Positions 47,796 through 60,632 of a DNA stretch of 64,000 nucleotides are shown here, in pieces. The stretch covers positions 186,001-250,000 of the forward strand of contig JALQBC010000014.1 of the NCBI GenBank assembly GCA_023375675.1. Reading direction: 5' to 3'. The stretch comes from Cytospora piceicola (taxonomy: Eukaryota; Ascomycota; Sordariomycetes; Diaporthales; Cytosporaceae). Position numbers and translations under genes: made by a program. How positions within the stretch are numbered: the first letter of the stretch is position 1; the number at the start of each line of letters is the position of its first letter. The notes under the pieces are model-generated. The model made no database searches. It saw nothing but the letters and a program-made list of their open reading frames with translations, and had not been told where the DNA came from.

Positions 47796-49098
47796 CTAAT
47801 GCTTCTCATAATGTTGCATCGAAGGGAAATGCTCACTCGTCGGAGTCCCAGCCAGACTCCCAAGCGCATCACTATCCCGCCTAGCAACACCCCCTGGGAT
47901 GCTAACATGATGATCCTTGTAGTAATACTCCTCGTCGTCGTCATCATCCTGCTGCTGTCCCCAGTCCTGCCCCCACCCATCATCCTCAAACCGCAGAGAC
48001 TGATGGTGAGGAGGCAACTCCCCGTCCCGAGAATCCAGCGTCTCCCTCTTCCGCCCCTTCACCCCCTCCCCCGCCTCCAGCCCATGGTCCGCCAGCCGGA
48101 GCGCCTGCTTCCTGTCCCTCCGCGCGGCCATCCTCCTCCCGACCCGGCCCCTCCGGCGCGACATGACGTTCCCCAGCCCGATCCGGCGCGCCTCCCGGTT
48201 CCACACGCACACGCCGCACAGCATCAGCGCGCAGAAGCCCAGCACCGTCGGCAGCCCGACGTACAGGGCCGCGCCCGTCGGCACCAGCGGCGCCGCCTCC
48301 CCGCGCCGCGGCCGCCGCCGCGCCACCGCCACGGTCGGCCCCGGGTAGACCTCGGCCGTGGCGCCGGAGCCGGGCGCCAGCGCGCGGATCACGAGCGTGA
48401 TGTTGGCGGCCTCCTCGCCGCCGTCGGCGCCCCGGAGCAGGCCCGCGTCGACCGCCCACGCGTAGTAGGACCGCCCGGCGGTGGTCTCGGGCGAGGAGAA
48501 GGCCTGGGACGTGATCTCGCCCGAGGTGGCGTTCACGTAGGACCCTTCTACGATTACGGTGGTGTTGGGCGAGTTGAATACCGTGGAGTCCCATGTGACT
48601 ATGTTTTTCATCGAGGGTCAGCATGAGTTGTAACACCTTTGTATGGCTCAAAACAAATCATCCAAGATCATATCTGCACATACCGTAATAAGTCGTCCCG
48701 GGGTACAATGAACTATTCTGCGTCGGCTGGCAGAAAGGAACATACAGCCCATCGCGGTTGTCACACACCAGAAACGAGCCCGCCCCGTCCTTGTCCGTGG
48801 CAGTCGGCCCCGGCGCCGTCGTCCCCGTGCTGGTCGTCACCTCGGCGTACTCGGTCCTCGTGACCACCGTGGCGGTGAGCTCGTCCGGCACGGCCGAGAT
48901 GGTCGTCGCGGTGCCGTCCTCGCCGGCGGTGACGACGGGCGTCACCGTCGCGGGCACGCCTGATGTGTCGACGGTGACCCACGCGGCGGTGGCTTCTGGG
49001 GCCCGGGCTTCGAGGGCCGGTGTGAGGAGCGGCGGCGCCGCGGATGCAGCTCCGAGGAGAAGTATTGCTGCTGTGAGCAGCCTCGAGGACTTGTGCAT
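47796..49098 (-). CDS. PSG1-like Golgi membrane protein
   Basis: Two exons (49098-48684, 48598-47796) with an 85-bp intron encode 405 aa. The signal peptide [20 protein letters not shown] is followed by a Thr/Ala/Val-rich region. Next come LVCDNRDGLYVPFCQP and PGTTYYVTWDSTVF, completed across the splice. An immunoglobulin-like block with N-glycosylation sites follows, then one transmembrane helix at about 248-271 (GAALYVGLPTVLGFCALMLCGVCVW). Just inside is RRIGLGNVMSRRRG, a hallmark I associate with the yeast Psg1 (YKL077W) family. The cytosolic tail is acidic and tyrosine-rich. Psg1 is reported to stabilise the plasma-membrane ATPase Pma1 in the Golgi; the same job here is inferred from family resemblance. 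Confidence 0.78.
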
Positions 49099-49759
49099 CG
49101 TGATGCTTTTCTTTAAGACTGGATATGTGCGTTGTGCTGTCGAGAGTCAGAGTCTACAGGATGAATGTCTGCTGCCGGCTTCAACTTCGTTAAACAAGCA
49201 TCAAAACGAACGACTAGCCCGACTGTTTTTCTTCCTTTCAAAAATGAGTGAAATGATCTGTCGCAAAAGAATGACGGCCTAGATTTCTAGAGAAGCTCAC
49301 CAACCAATAAGCAAGACTGGGGGAAGGACTACGCGACACTGGCATGCAGTTCCTCTTTATATCGGCGAGACCTCCCCTCCTCCTCCGGGCCATCTGCACT
49401 TCCTCAGTGGACCCCTCAAAAGCCGCGCTACGGTGGTTGTCAGGTAGCTTGGCGAGATGACTTCAGGGGCACCGACAGACAACCTTAATTACGAAGCTCC
49501 ACACCTTCACAGACCGTTTGTTCTGTTCAGGGATGCCCCGCGGTGATTTGTGAAAGAGTCCACCACAGGGCTGAAGATCGACAATACAGGGACTAATGAA
49601 GGATGTTGGTAGAGATGTGCCGTCTAATGACAGGCATTTTTTGCTGTTGTTCCTCAAATTATACATGCTTTTATCCTTCCAGTCTCTAACGCCGGCCCAT
49701 TGATGCAGATAAGTATGTTATCCACCCCGGGAGGGGGGAGGTGTTCCAAACGAAGCCCC
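49099..49759. other. Intergenic, PSG1-like promoter and KRE33 3' flank
   Basis: 661 bp holding the leader of the PSG1-like gene and the 3' end of KRE33. Nothing else was recognised. Confidence 0.55.
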
Positions 49760-52700
49760 CTATTTCTTGGGCTTCTTGTGCTTCTTAGACTTCTTATCCC
49801 CGAAAGCCTCATTGTACACCTCCTCTGCCGTCTGCCCAGGAGCTTTCCTCTTGGGCTTGGTGCTCTTGAGGCTAACTACTGTGCTCCCCTTGCCCTCCTT
49901 TGTAGCATGGAGCACTTGCTTCTCTGCGTCATTCCACGCCGCGTTCTCGTCGATTTGGTATCTGGGAAACGGTCAGTTATCTGTTATCAAAGAGACTGGG
50001 AGGGCTGGGCTGGGGCCCGGGGGGGCTGCTTACTGGTCAAGAGGCAGAGAGTCAATCAACTCTCTCTGCTTCTTCCGCACCTCCTTGAGCGCCTCGTCAC
50101 CTTCCTCGTCAAGCTCCTCCTCCAGCGACTTCTCCAGCGGCATGAATCTGGTGTCCACATTCTCGTCGTCATGTACACCAGTGGCGTTTGCTCGGCTGAC
50201 ACCAATATCCGTTCTCGGCATCTCGTCGTCGTACGCAGCTGACACTAGTGTGCTGAAGTGCGTAGTGACCTTGCGCAGGATCTTGATGAACATGGAAAGC
50301 AATTGCTGGGACGGCAGCGACAGCTCCTCTGACACCGCGTCCATATCCTTGCGCTGGAGGCCGATGGACAGAAGGATCGACCTTTGGACGCCGGTGAGGC
50401 TGACGTCGGTCTTGATACGCCCCTGGAAGTAGAGATCTGCGATTCTTGGGATAAGATCAAGAATGACGTGGTAGTCAAGCATGTTGTTCGCGTATGACTC
50501 CAGACGCTTGAGATCGTGAGGAGTGAAACGCTCGTCGAGCTCCTTCTTGGTCAGAGGAGCAGGTGCCACCTCGTCCAGCACTGCACCTGCACTGGCACTC
50601 TCATCGATGCTGAGGGCCAGGACAGAGGGGAATTGCCGGAACTGGTAGGAGAGCAGCTCCATGAATCGGCGGTGGAAGTCGCGAGAGAAGGCTCCCAGCC
50701 AGCTTCGGTCGCCATTCCTCTCCAGAGGCCGGATCATGACAGTCGTGTGCTCGCCCGTCAGGTCATTGGCCGTTTGTCTGAGGTAGACTGGAGCAAACGA
50801 TGACCGTTTCCAGAACTTGTGAAGAGGCTGCGTCAAACCGTAGCTAACGCCGACGTAGTCAAGGTTGACAGGACGACGCTGCGAGAGCACAGAGAACAGA
50901 GGAGGCATCTTGGTCTGGTCCCTGATTTTGATGTTGTCCTCCAGCAGGCTGGCATCTGCCAACTCTGCATCTGTGACTCGTGTGATTGTCTCCTCGCCCG
51001 CCAATTCCGCTTCCTCGGACAGGTTGGTAACCCTGCCCTCGTAGTAGTCGACCAAAAGCTGTAGGGCCTTTGAGCCGTATCCCATCGAGGCGTAATCTGG
51101 GTTCGTGGCAATCCGGACGATTCTTGCTCCAGACAGTGAGGCGAACTCGTCGTCCTGGAACTGCTGGCTGACCAGCCAAGGGATCAGATCACCCGCAGGT
51201 CTTCTTCCTCTGCTTAGAGAGTTAATGACACTCTGTCGGCTAATCTTGCCTTCAAGAGCAACCTGGATGACACAGAGCGGCTCCGGCAGACGACTGCCTT
51301 CTGTCGCGCCGGGCGGAACCAAAACGAACAACTCGTGAGCGGGTGCATCGCTCATGAGCTGCAGGTCATCTGGGCTGTTCTTGTAGTGACTTGAAACGTA
51401 GAGAGCGATCATCTGCTGGAGGAACTTCTCCGGTACGGGGTGGAAACTGAAGAGGGTATCGCGGTTGACGTGCAGCAATTCACACTGCGCTGGGTCAGGG
51501 CAGCCCTGGCTGAGCTTGGATTTCGGAAGCGTCGCATCCAGGCAGAGCAGCTTGTTCAGCCACTTCTCCACGGAATCACCCTGTGCATATCTGATCGGCT
51601 CAGAGAGCGTGATCTCACGCAGTGTTCGGCCTCCCAGGTGAGATGTCTCCTGGGTCTTTGATGCCCTGCCGGTTGATCTATCCGTAATCTCTCCGTCCCC
51701 GTTGGCGACCGCACCCGGTCTTGACTGCTCTCTCAGCTGCTTGATGAGCTTCAATGACAGAGATCGACCAGTTCCTTCGTAACCGTTGATTGTGGAGGCC
51801 ATGAAGACAAGGTAAGGACCCATCAGCTTGCGCACAAGCGGAAGTGGGATTGCAGCAGCCTCGTCGATGACGACCAATTCGGCCTGTCCCAACACATGCG
51901 CATCCTGCGGCCTGATGTACTGGATAGTCTGCCTGTGGTCTCTGTGGATGTTGACCCTGACAATTGCTTTGTTCAGCTCAGGAGAAGTAGCCTGGATGAT
52001 GGAGTAATCGACGTGATCCATGTATCCCAAGGCGTCGAAACCCTTGAAGATGAACTCGAAGAAGGTCTTCAAGTTTTCGGGAGAAGGCGAGGTGACGAAA
52101 ATGTTGCTGTACCCGTAAGCGACGGCGGCGGCAACTGCCACACCCATGGCGGCAGATTTACCCCGACCTCTTGCAGCAGTCAGCGTCACCGTGCTCCTGA
52201 GGGTCTTCTCTGAGATGGCATCGCAGAAGGTCAACAGAGCCTTGGCTTGGTCCACCGTCTTTGCGAGCGTCACGAGGGATCCAATCGGTTTCGTGTCTTG
52301 CAGTGACTCCTTCAGACTATCAAGCTCTTCCTGGGTTGCGCTCTTGGGCTGGTCCAGATCCGGTGGGGGCAGAGCCTTGACGTCCTTTCCTCCTGATATG
52401 GGCAGGACGTTGAGCTCATCGTCTATGACCAAGCAGGAGTCGCAGCTGCCCAGGGACAAAATGAAACGCTCGTTGAACCTGGCAACAACATCTTCGTAGG
52501 CCTCAGTTCGGTATCGCGAGTGAACGTCCATAGACAAGGTGTAGAGACTCTTCAAGCTAGGCATGCCCTTGAGCAGGAGCACAACCAGGCCACCACCCTC
52601 GACCGTCTCGATACACCGTGCGAGAATGTTCGGGGTTATGGCCTCGAAGTCCTGAAGGATACACATTCCATATGTGTTACCGAGGACCTTCTCCGTCTCC

Positions 52701-53087
52701 TTGTAGTAGACATATCGGATGTTGTGTAGTGATACGAACAGTTCGAAAGGGTCTTCGGAGTTGGCTTCTCGTATGCCGCGCTTGATCTCCTTCTTGATCT
52801 TGGCCTCACGCTTCTTGCGATGGCTGGTGAAGTTCAAGAGCTTGTTCTTGTAAGCCCACAGTACCGACTTGTTCTGTTTAATGTCGACTGTCGAGAGGAT
52901 GTAGTGGAGATGGACAATCACGTCCTTGGAACGATCGCCAACGACGACGAAGAAACTTCTTTTCTTCTCCTGGACGCCATTGCGAATGAGCGACTGGATT
53001 CTCGAATCTCTGGAAAGGTTTGATGGTCAGTGAGGCCTAGCATGATAATTTCAGAGACTATAGCACTTACACCTGCTTGCGCGACAT
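49760..53087 (-). CDS. KRE33: RNA cytidine acetyltransferase Kre33/NAT10
   Basis: Three exons (53087-53071, 53009-50034, 49961-49760) encode 1064 aa; the yeast enzyme has about 1056. The 17-nt first exon gives MSRKQV, joining DSRIQSLIRNGVQEKKRSFFVVVGDRSKD. The enzyme makes N4-acetylcytidine in 18S rRNA and some tRNAs, using acetyl-CoA and ATP. Visible domains are the TmcA-like N-terminal part (GNTYGMCILQDFEAITPN, VEGGGLVVLLLK), the helicase with Walker A RGRGKS at about 286-291 and VIDEAAAIPLP, the GNAT acetyl-transferase with IVRIATNPDYASMGYGSKALQ, and a lysine-rich C-terminal tail (KKSKKHKKPKK), likely nucleolar. The upstream region carries AAAATTTTT (53202-53210) and the 13-mer shared with RPA43. 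Confidence 0.96.
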
Positions 53088-53173
53088 GGTGGATGAAGTA
53101 TTATATGCGCCCAGAATTCAACTTCATCCGCTATGCGACAGGCGGAAACATCGAGTCGAGATAGGAAGCGCAG

Positions 53174-53186
53174 CTCGAAACTTTTT
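53174..53186 (-). promoter_or_regulatory. Shared 13-bp element AAAAAGTTTCGAG upstream of KRE33
   Basis: Identical to the element 93 bp upstream of RPA43; here 87 bp before the KRE33 ATG, in the same orientation relative to the gene. Confidence 0.45.
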
Positions 53187-53201
53187 GGCAGGCGGGCGCT
53201 C

Positions 53202-53210
53202 AAAATTTTT
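53202..53210 (-). promoter_or_regulatory. RRPE-like AAAATTTTT element upstream of KRE33
   Basis: A4T5 lies about 115 bp before the KRE33 ATG. In yeasts the RRPE motif (AAAAATTTT-type) marks ribosome-biogenesis promoters; the link here is by resemblance. Confidence 0.35.
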
Positions 53211-54777
53211 GTGGGGCCTTATCGGCAGCAAAAGCCCCTGTACCCGGATCTGCAGGGATCAATGCTCCGGAGCCGACGCGCAAAATGAGTGCCGCGCCCG
53301 GCCGGCAGGCGGACAACTACACAAGACATCCTCCGAAGGAAGAAAAATGAAGAAACAGGTGACTTTGATAGTTGATTGTATAGATCTCTCACGCCTTTTC
53401 TCATGTCTCACGGGCATTAAGTCTTGTCTCTGAGGCCCCCCCCCTTTCCGACCCTTTATTGGGTCTCACCATCACGTTAGGCGACGGAGTTCTGGGACCG
53501 ACCAGGTCCATAGGATACTGCCATGATAAACAACAAGAAGTCACCACTCTATAATACACCCTCAGAGGCTTTTGTCGGAGTCTTTGGTTCTCTATCCTTC
53601 AGAAGAGAGTATCTTGACATGTGGAAGATGCTTCATATGCGATCAGAACGGCCCGCTGGAGGCTGTAGCAATAAATACATCTTTCGACTCACGTCGTTTT
53701 CAGTAATGGGTTGATGTTTGTAGCTTCCTCCTCTCATCCCAAGCTGTTTTCCTCCTTTTCAGCCTGAGATCACGCGTCTGGTTTTTTGACTAGAAGCTCA
53801 GAACAACCTCTTGTCGGGTCCAAGGGTCTCACTATCACTGATGGAGACCATATCATCTGAGACGATACTAAATATGTATATGTCCCCGATCTTTTCAACA
53901 ACGGAATGCTAGTGGCCCAATTTGAAGGGTTTCTCGTGCCTTGATAATGTCATTGGCCATTGGGAATTCGTGATGGCTCTTCACAATTCTCAGAGAATAA
54001 AACAGACCCTGACTTTCGATGGTAGAGGATGACCCGAGGTACGAATGGATGATAGATAAAAACCATTTAAAACAATACAGAGACAGTCCAAGGGGGCAGC
54101 CTGCAAGTGATATTAAACCGGTACTACACCGTTTTATTTTCTACGTATTGGGTACCTAAACGATCATACTCAGTGAATTGATAACAGGACGGAAAGGAGA
54201 ACAAAGAGGGAGACATAGAGAAGGGTGCAACATTGGCTCAGCAACCATTCAGGAGAGATAGTGTGGGGTGGGTGATCACGACATAGCGATTGTCCCTGGT
54301 TCGTTCCCTGACTTGGGGCTGTCACCGCATCTTCTCATACCCCTGACATACTGTAACCTCCCCTAAGGGCCAGACAATACTGTAGGTAGCGTATATACTC
54401 ATGATGTCCATCATCTGGAAATACGACTACGAACACGAACCAGAGAGAGCCTTTCAAATTCGTCAATTAGTGCCTGTGATTCAGGGAATGGACGCGTATG
54501 GGCCTGTCAGATAGTCGCCGTAGACAGACTACTTAGTAGATAGGTAACGAATCCACAAGTGTGCAAGTGCAAAAGAGCATCGTTATCAGAGAAGTGTAAT
54601 TGAGAAGACCCTTTCTAAGCCCGCCGGACTAAGTCCACACGACCCAACAATCTCTAGATGCAATCCACACCGTCCGTCCCGAGAAAGTTTAACAAAAGAG
54701 ACGCCGTATGTAAGTATATACACAAAGAGAGATTCGATTGCGCCTCCCCCACCGTGTCCCCCGTAGCCCTTGTTTGC

Positions 54778-55920
54778 TTATGTCCTGTCGAGCTTCCTCC
54801 TCTCGTGCCTCAGCTTCTTCGTAAGCTTCTTGTACTTCTTCTTCTTCATCTTCAGCTTCCTCTGCCTCTTGACGCTGATGGCCAGCATTCCGCTGTCCAT
54901 CCGGTCCCGCTGGCTGCGCGCGTCCTCGTACCGCAGCTGCCGCAGCGCCATACGCTCCAGGAAGGACCGCGGCTCGGCGGCACCGCCGCCCGCGCCCGAC
55001 CCGCCGTCCTCGATCAGCTCCGGGCTGTGCGCCACGATGTTGACCTCGCCGCGCGAGTCCGTCGTCTCCTCTATCGTGAAGACCGCCTTGTATACCCGGG
55101 TCTGCGGCTGCTGGTCCTCCTGCGCCGCCGTGGCCTCCACGTCGTCGGTGCTGGTGGCGGTCTGCGGTTGCGGCAGGGGTGGCGGGCGGAAGGGCAGGAA
55201 CTGGCCCGACATGGCGTTGACCTGCACGGTGACGGTGGCGTCGGAGCCGTCCGGATGCCTGAGGTCGATCTTGTGCACCCCCTGCTCGGAGTGGAAGAGG
55301 GAGTCGGCCTCCCCTTGTACGGAGAGGCTGGCCATGGGCCCCTCTATCTCCTCCACGGTGCGAGACAGGGTCGACATGACCTCGGAGGTCTTCTGCGCCC
55401 TCGTTCGCTGTATGAATATCGCTGCGAAGGCATCGTCGGTCACGATTCGGGGTAGGCTGTGTGTTACCGAGATCGGCCTGTGCAGGGAGAAGAACGAGGA
55501 CAGTGCGAGAGCTAGAATAGGGGAGAACAGGGGTTAGCAGCGCGTTGAGAGGGGGTAAGCATTCTTAACGATAGCGCGGCGCATACAGTCTTTTGGTATG
55601 TTGTGCGTGCTGGGAACGCTCGGGAGCTTCTGCTTCTCCGGGCCATTGTCCTTGCCTTTCCGTTTCCTCTTGTCGCCCGAAGACTTTGCGTCACCGGCCT
55701 TGCTGGCCACGTTGGACGGCTGGACGGACTCCCTCACGGGAAAATCCCCGGAGTCATTGTCCCTTGACGGCTTGGACGACGAATATCTCCTGTTCTGGAA
55801 GGACTTGTAGGCGAGTGCGCCGTTGGTGAGGCCGGCGCGTGGGAGTGCCGGGCCCAAGGTCGAAAGAATCGGCGATTGTGGGGCCGCTGTGGCAACACGC
55901 CGCACCGATGAAGGCAACAT
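54778..55920 (-). CDS. COX24: Mitochondrial small-subunit ribosomal protein mS38 (COX24/AURKAIP1 family)
   Basis: Two exons (55920-55587, 55511-54778) around a 75-bp intron encode 355 aa. The N-terminus MLPSSVRRVATAAPQSP is basic and serine-rich, as in a mitochondrial presequence. A disordered basic region follows. The conserved block ISVTHSLPRIVTDDAFAAIF comes after the splice. The diagnostic part is the last 32 residues, beginning SVKRQRKLKMKKKKYKKL and ending RRKLDRT, which match the mS38 C-terminal extension that binds mitoribosomal rRNA. Yeast Cox24/mS38 also affects COX1 mRNA processing. The real ATG is at 55920; an upstream in-frame TTG was rejected. Divergent from the DAHP synthase gene. 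Confidence 0.9.
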
Positions 55921-56182
55921 GGTTGCCTGTAGATGCGGGTAGGAGGTTTTGGAGGGTATCAAGCCAAGAGGTAGATGAGGTAGAGAGGGATTAGGGAGAG
56001 AAAGATAAGGAGAGAGTATAGGTCACGATGCGGGCGAGAGAAGGCTGGCCCGCTTGTTCGCCCCGGCTTTGTGGTCACAGGTCGAAGTTGGCAGCTGGAT
56101 CGCCTCATGCGGCAAAGCCTTGTCTAGGCGGCTAATCTTGGCGCAAGGATCAGGAGTTTTATCGGGGCCAGGCGAAAGGATA

Positions 56183-56206
56183 AGGGTTGGGGTTGGGGTT
56201 GGGGTT
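56183..56206. repeat. (GGGGTT)n hexamer repeat
   Basis: Four tandem GGGGTT units, G-rich strand on +; telomere-like in composition but intergenic. Confidence 0.75.
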
Positions 56207-56541
56207 GAGGCTGGGACTCAGGGTAGTCAAGCTGGGGGGTGTGTATTACTTGGCGGGGGGGGGGGTGAAAAGGGTTCGTCTCCAGGGTTTTGTAATTACA
56301 TGGCATCAGACTAACCTCGTCATTCAGCACCGAATATGGCAATACACCGATCGTGCCTTTCACCATCATTAGATACAGTACCATCACCTACGCCCTTGAT
56401 ATTTATGTTCAAAGTACCTGGTGTGCCTTTCTTACCCAGTCCACTCCGCAACGGTTTTTTATAAAAAAGTAACGCTGCTCATTGCGTAATTCCCCACACA
56501 TTACTGACTTTGAACCAAGATCCCACGTCACTATGGTCACC

Positions 56542-56548
56542 TGAGTCA
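56542..56548 (+). promoter_or_regulatory. CPC1/Gcn4-type site TGAGTCA
   Basis: Exact match to the palindromic Gcn4/CPC1 consensus TGA(C/G)TCA, about 160 bp upstream of the DAHP synthase ATG. Cross-pathway control of aromatic amino acid genes through CPC1 is established in filamentous fungi; binding here is inferred. Confidence 0.55.
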
Positions 56549-56706
56549 CTCACTCACACCCGGCGCTCTCGTATACTTATTTCACATATTTACTTACCCA
56601 AGTTTACTTATACCCAACTAACAAAAAGTACCGAGTGAAAGCACCACCTATCCTCCTTCACTCACCCTCACCCACTCACCCACTCACCCATCTACCCCCA
56701 CCCACG

Positions 56707-58170
56707 ATGGCCTCAACCACAAACGGGACCAAGGCCGCGGAGGGCGCCGAGCCCTGGACGCCAGGCTCGTGGCGCAACAAGCCCATCAAGCACTGCCCCG
56801 AGTACAAGGACCCCAAGTCCGTGGCCAAGGCCGCCGCGGAGCTCAACCGCATGCCGCCCATCGTGACGCCCAAGGAGATCCTGCGGCTCAAGTCGCACCT
56901 CAAGGACGTCGCCCGCGGCGAGGCCTTCCTCCTGCAGGGCGGCGACTGCGCCGAGCTCTTCGACTACTGCAACCAGTCCGCCATCGAGTCCAAGATCAAG
57001 CTGCTCCTGCAGATGAGCCTGGTGCTCATCTGGGGCGCCAACAAGCGCGTCGTGCGCATCGGCCGCATGGCCGGCCAGTACGCCAAGCCCCGGTCCAGCC
57101 CCACCGAGGTCGTCGACGGCCGCGAGGTGCCGTGCTTCCGGGGCGACATCCTGAACGGCTTCGAACTCGACGAGAGGGAGCTCGACCCGGCCCGCCTGGT
57201 CCGGGCCTACCACCACTCCGCCGCCACCCTCAACTACGTCCGCGCCGCGCTGTCCTCGGGCATCGCCGACCTGCACCGCCCGCTGGACTGGGAGCTGGGC
57301 CACGTCACGGACCCGGAGCTCAGGGCCAAGTACAGCAAGGCCGTCGGCTTCCTGACCAACATGATGAGCTTCATGGAGACCGTCGGCGCCGCCGGCGACC
57401 GCCACCTCGACACGGTCGACCTGTACACCAGCCACGAGGGCCTGGTGCTGGAGTACGAGGAGCCCCTGACGAGGTCCTTCTCCCCCGCCTCCATCCATGG
57501 CGGCCAGAAGCAGCGGAGGCCCTCCACGTCGGCGGCCACGGCGCTGGACGGCGAGCAGGAGCAGCAGCAGTACTTTGACACGTCGGCGCACTTCCTCTGG
57601 ATCGGCGACCGCACGCGGCAGATCGACGGCGGCCACGTCGAGTTCTTCCGGGGCATCGCGAACCCCATCGGCGTCAAGGTCGGGCCGACGACGCCCGTGT
57701 CGGACCTCCTCGAGCTCCTCCGCGCGCTCAACCCGTCGCGCGAGCCGGGCAAGATCACGCTCATCACGCGGTACGGCGCCGCGAGGGTGCGCGGCCTCCT
57801 GCCCGCGCACATCCGCGCCGTCGAGGACAGCGAGTACCGGCGGTGCGTGGTCTGGCAGTGCGACCCCATGCACGGCAACACGCGGAGCACCGCCGCCGGC
57901 ATCAAGACGAGGCGCTTCGGCGACATCTTCAGCGAGCTGCAGGAGACGCTGGCCATCCACAAGGAGGAGGGCAGCTACCTGGGCGGCGTGCACCTGGAGC
58001 TCACGGGCGATGCCGTCACCGAGTGCATGGGCGGTAGCGAGGGCCTGGACGAGGACGACCTGTCCACCAACTACACGAGCTTCTGTGATCCCCGCCTGAA
58101 CGAGAAGCAGGCCTTGGAGCTGGCCTTCTTGGTCGCAGACCATTACAGGAGTGAGAGGGAGGTTGCTTGA
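56707..58170 (+). CDS. Class II (plant-type) DAHP synthase
   Basis: An intronless gene for 487 aa. It joins phosphoenolpyruvate and erythrose 4-phosphate to DAHP, the first step of the shikimate pathway. The class II fold landmarks are all present: GGDCAE with metal ligand Cys81, IGRMAGQYAKPRS (118-130), YTSHEGLVLEYE (240-251), VKVGPT (323-328), CDPMHGN with His389, HLELTG with Glu431 and CDPRLN with Asp461. Spacing of the last three ligands (42 and 30 residues) equals that of the M. tuberculosis enzyme. A polar, Gln/Arg-rich stretch of about 25 residues at 264-289 is extra relative to that enzyme. Neurospora has both class I and class II isozymes, so a housekeeping role is plausible. A CPC1-type site lies upstream. 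GC content is very high throughout. Confidence 0.95.
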   Translation: MASTTNGTKAAEGAEPWTPGSWRNKPIKHCPEYKDPKSVAKAAAELNRMPPIVTPKEILRLKSHLKDVARGEAFLLQGGDCAELFDYCNQSAIESKIKLLLQMSLVLIWGANKRVVRIGRMAGQYAKPRSSPTEVVDGREVPCFRGDILNGFELDERELDPARLVRAYHHSAATLNYVRAALSSGIADLHRPLDWELGHVTDPELRAKYSKAVGFLTNMMSFMETVGAAGDRHLDTVDLYTSHEGLVLEYEEPLTRSFSPASIHGGQKQRRPSTSAATALDGEQEQQQYFDTSAHFLWIGDRTRQIDGGHVEFFRGIANPIGVKVGPTTPVSDLLELLRALNPSREPGKITLITRYGAARVRGLLPAHIRAVEDSEYRRCVVWQCDPMHGNTRSTAAGIKTRRFGDIFSELQETLAIHKEEGSYLGGVHLELTGDAVTECMGGSEGLDEDDLSTNYTSFCDPRLNEKQALELAFLVADHYRSEREVA

Positions 58171-58590
58171 TTCGATATTCAGCATGTGCGAACGAGCAGA
58201 AAACCGACGGGTATGATATGATGGTGGCAAACCACGACGATTGGGAAAGGGAGGTGGGCATGGCGTTTAAGGGGCATATCTTTAGGTCAAAATTCTACAG
58301 AGGAATATAGGGGGGCTGGAAAGGAAAATGCCTAAAAGAAGCAAGTGACGGAAGGTGGAAGTAAAATGTGTTTTTTTTTGTCTTAATCTATTCCTGCAAT
58401 TCGGTATCAATCATAACTGCGTTACCTTTCCGTGATCATCATTTGAGTAGTTCTGTTCGTCACCCGGGAACCACTGGGACCAACGCCCTCGCCCGGGTCA
58501 GAAACATACTCTCCCCTACCTCACATGGACAAGGATATATCACAACCTCCAGAAGCGTCGGCCCTCGTCCTCGAGCCTCCTCTCACACCC
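58171..58590. other. Convergent 3' region DAHP synthase / epimerase
   Basis: 420 bp between two stop codons on opposite strands; nothing else was recognised. Confidence 0.6.

Positions 58591-60632
<2,042 letters not shown>

Larger units (their letters stand above)
53088..54777. other. Intergenic, KRE33 promoter and mS38 3' flank
   Basis: 1.7 kb without a recognisable gene. The first 150 bp upstream of KRE33 hold the shared 13-bp element and an A4T5 tract. The rest has only short unrelated open frames. Confidence 0.55.
55921..56706. promoter_or_regulatory. Divergent promoter region mS38 / DAHP synthase
   Basis: 786 bp between divergent start codons. It holds a (GGGGTT)n-like tract at 56,183-56,206, a second G run near 56,256-56,266, the CPC1-type site at 56,542 and a C-rich CACTCACC-type leader just before the DAHP synthase ATG. 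Confidence 0.6.

Noticed and set aside
47637..48626. 329-codon plus-strand open frame
   Set aside because: Antisense to the PSG1-like second exon; proline/arginine-rich and without domains.
56713..58230. 505-codon minus-strand open frame
   Set aside because: It is a full antisense shadow of the DAHP synthase, rich in Ala, Val, Leu, Glu and Gly, as expected from reversed high-GC codons. The + strand has all catalytic residues.
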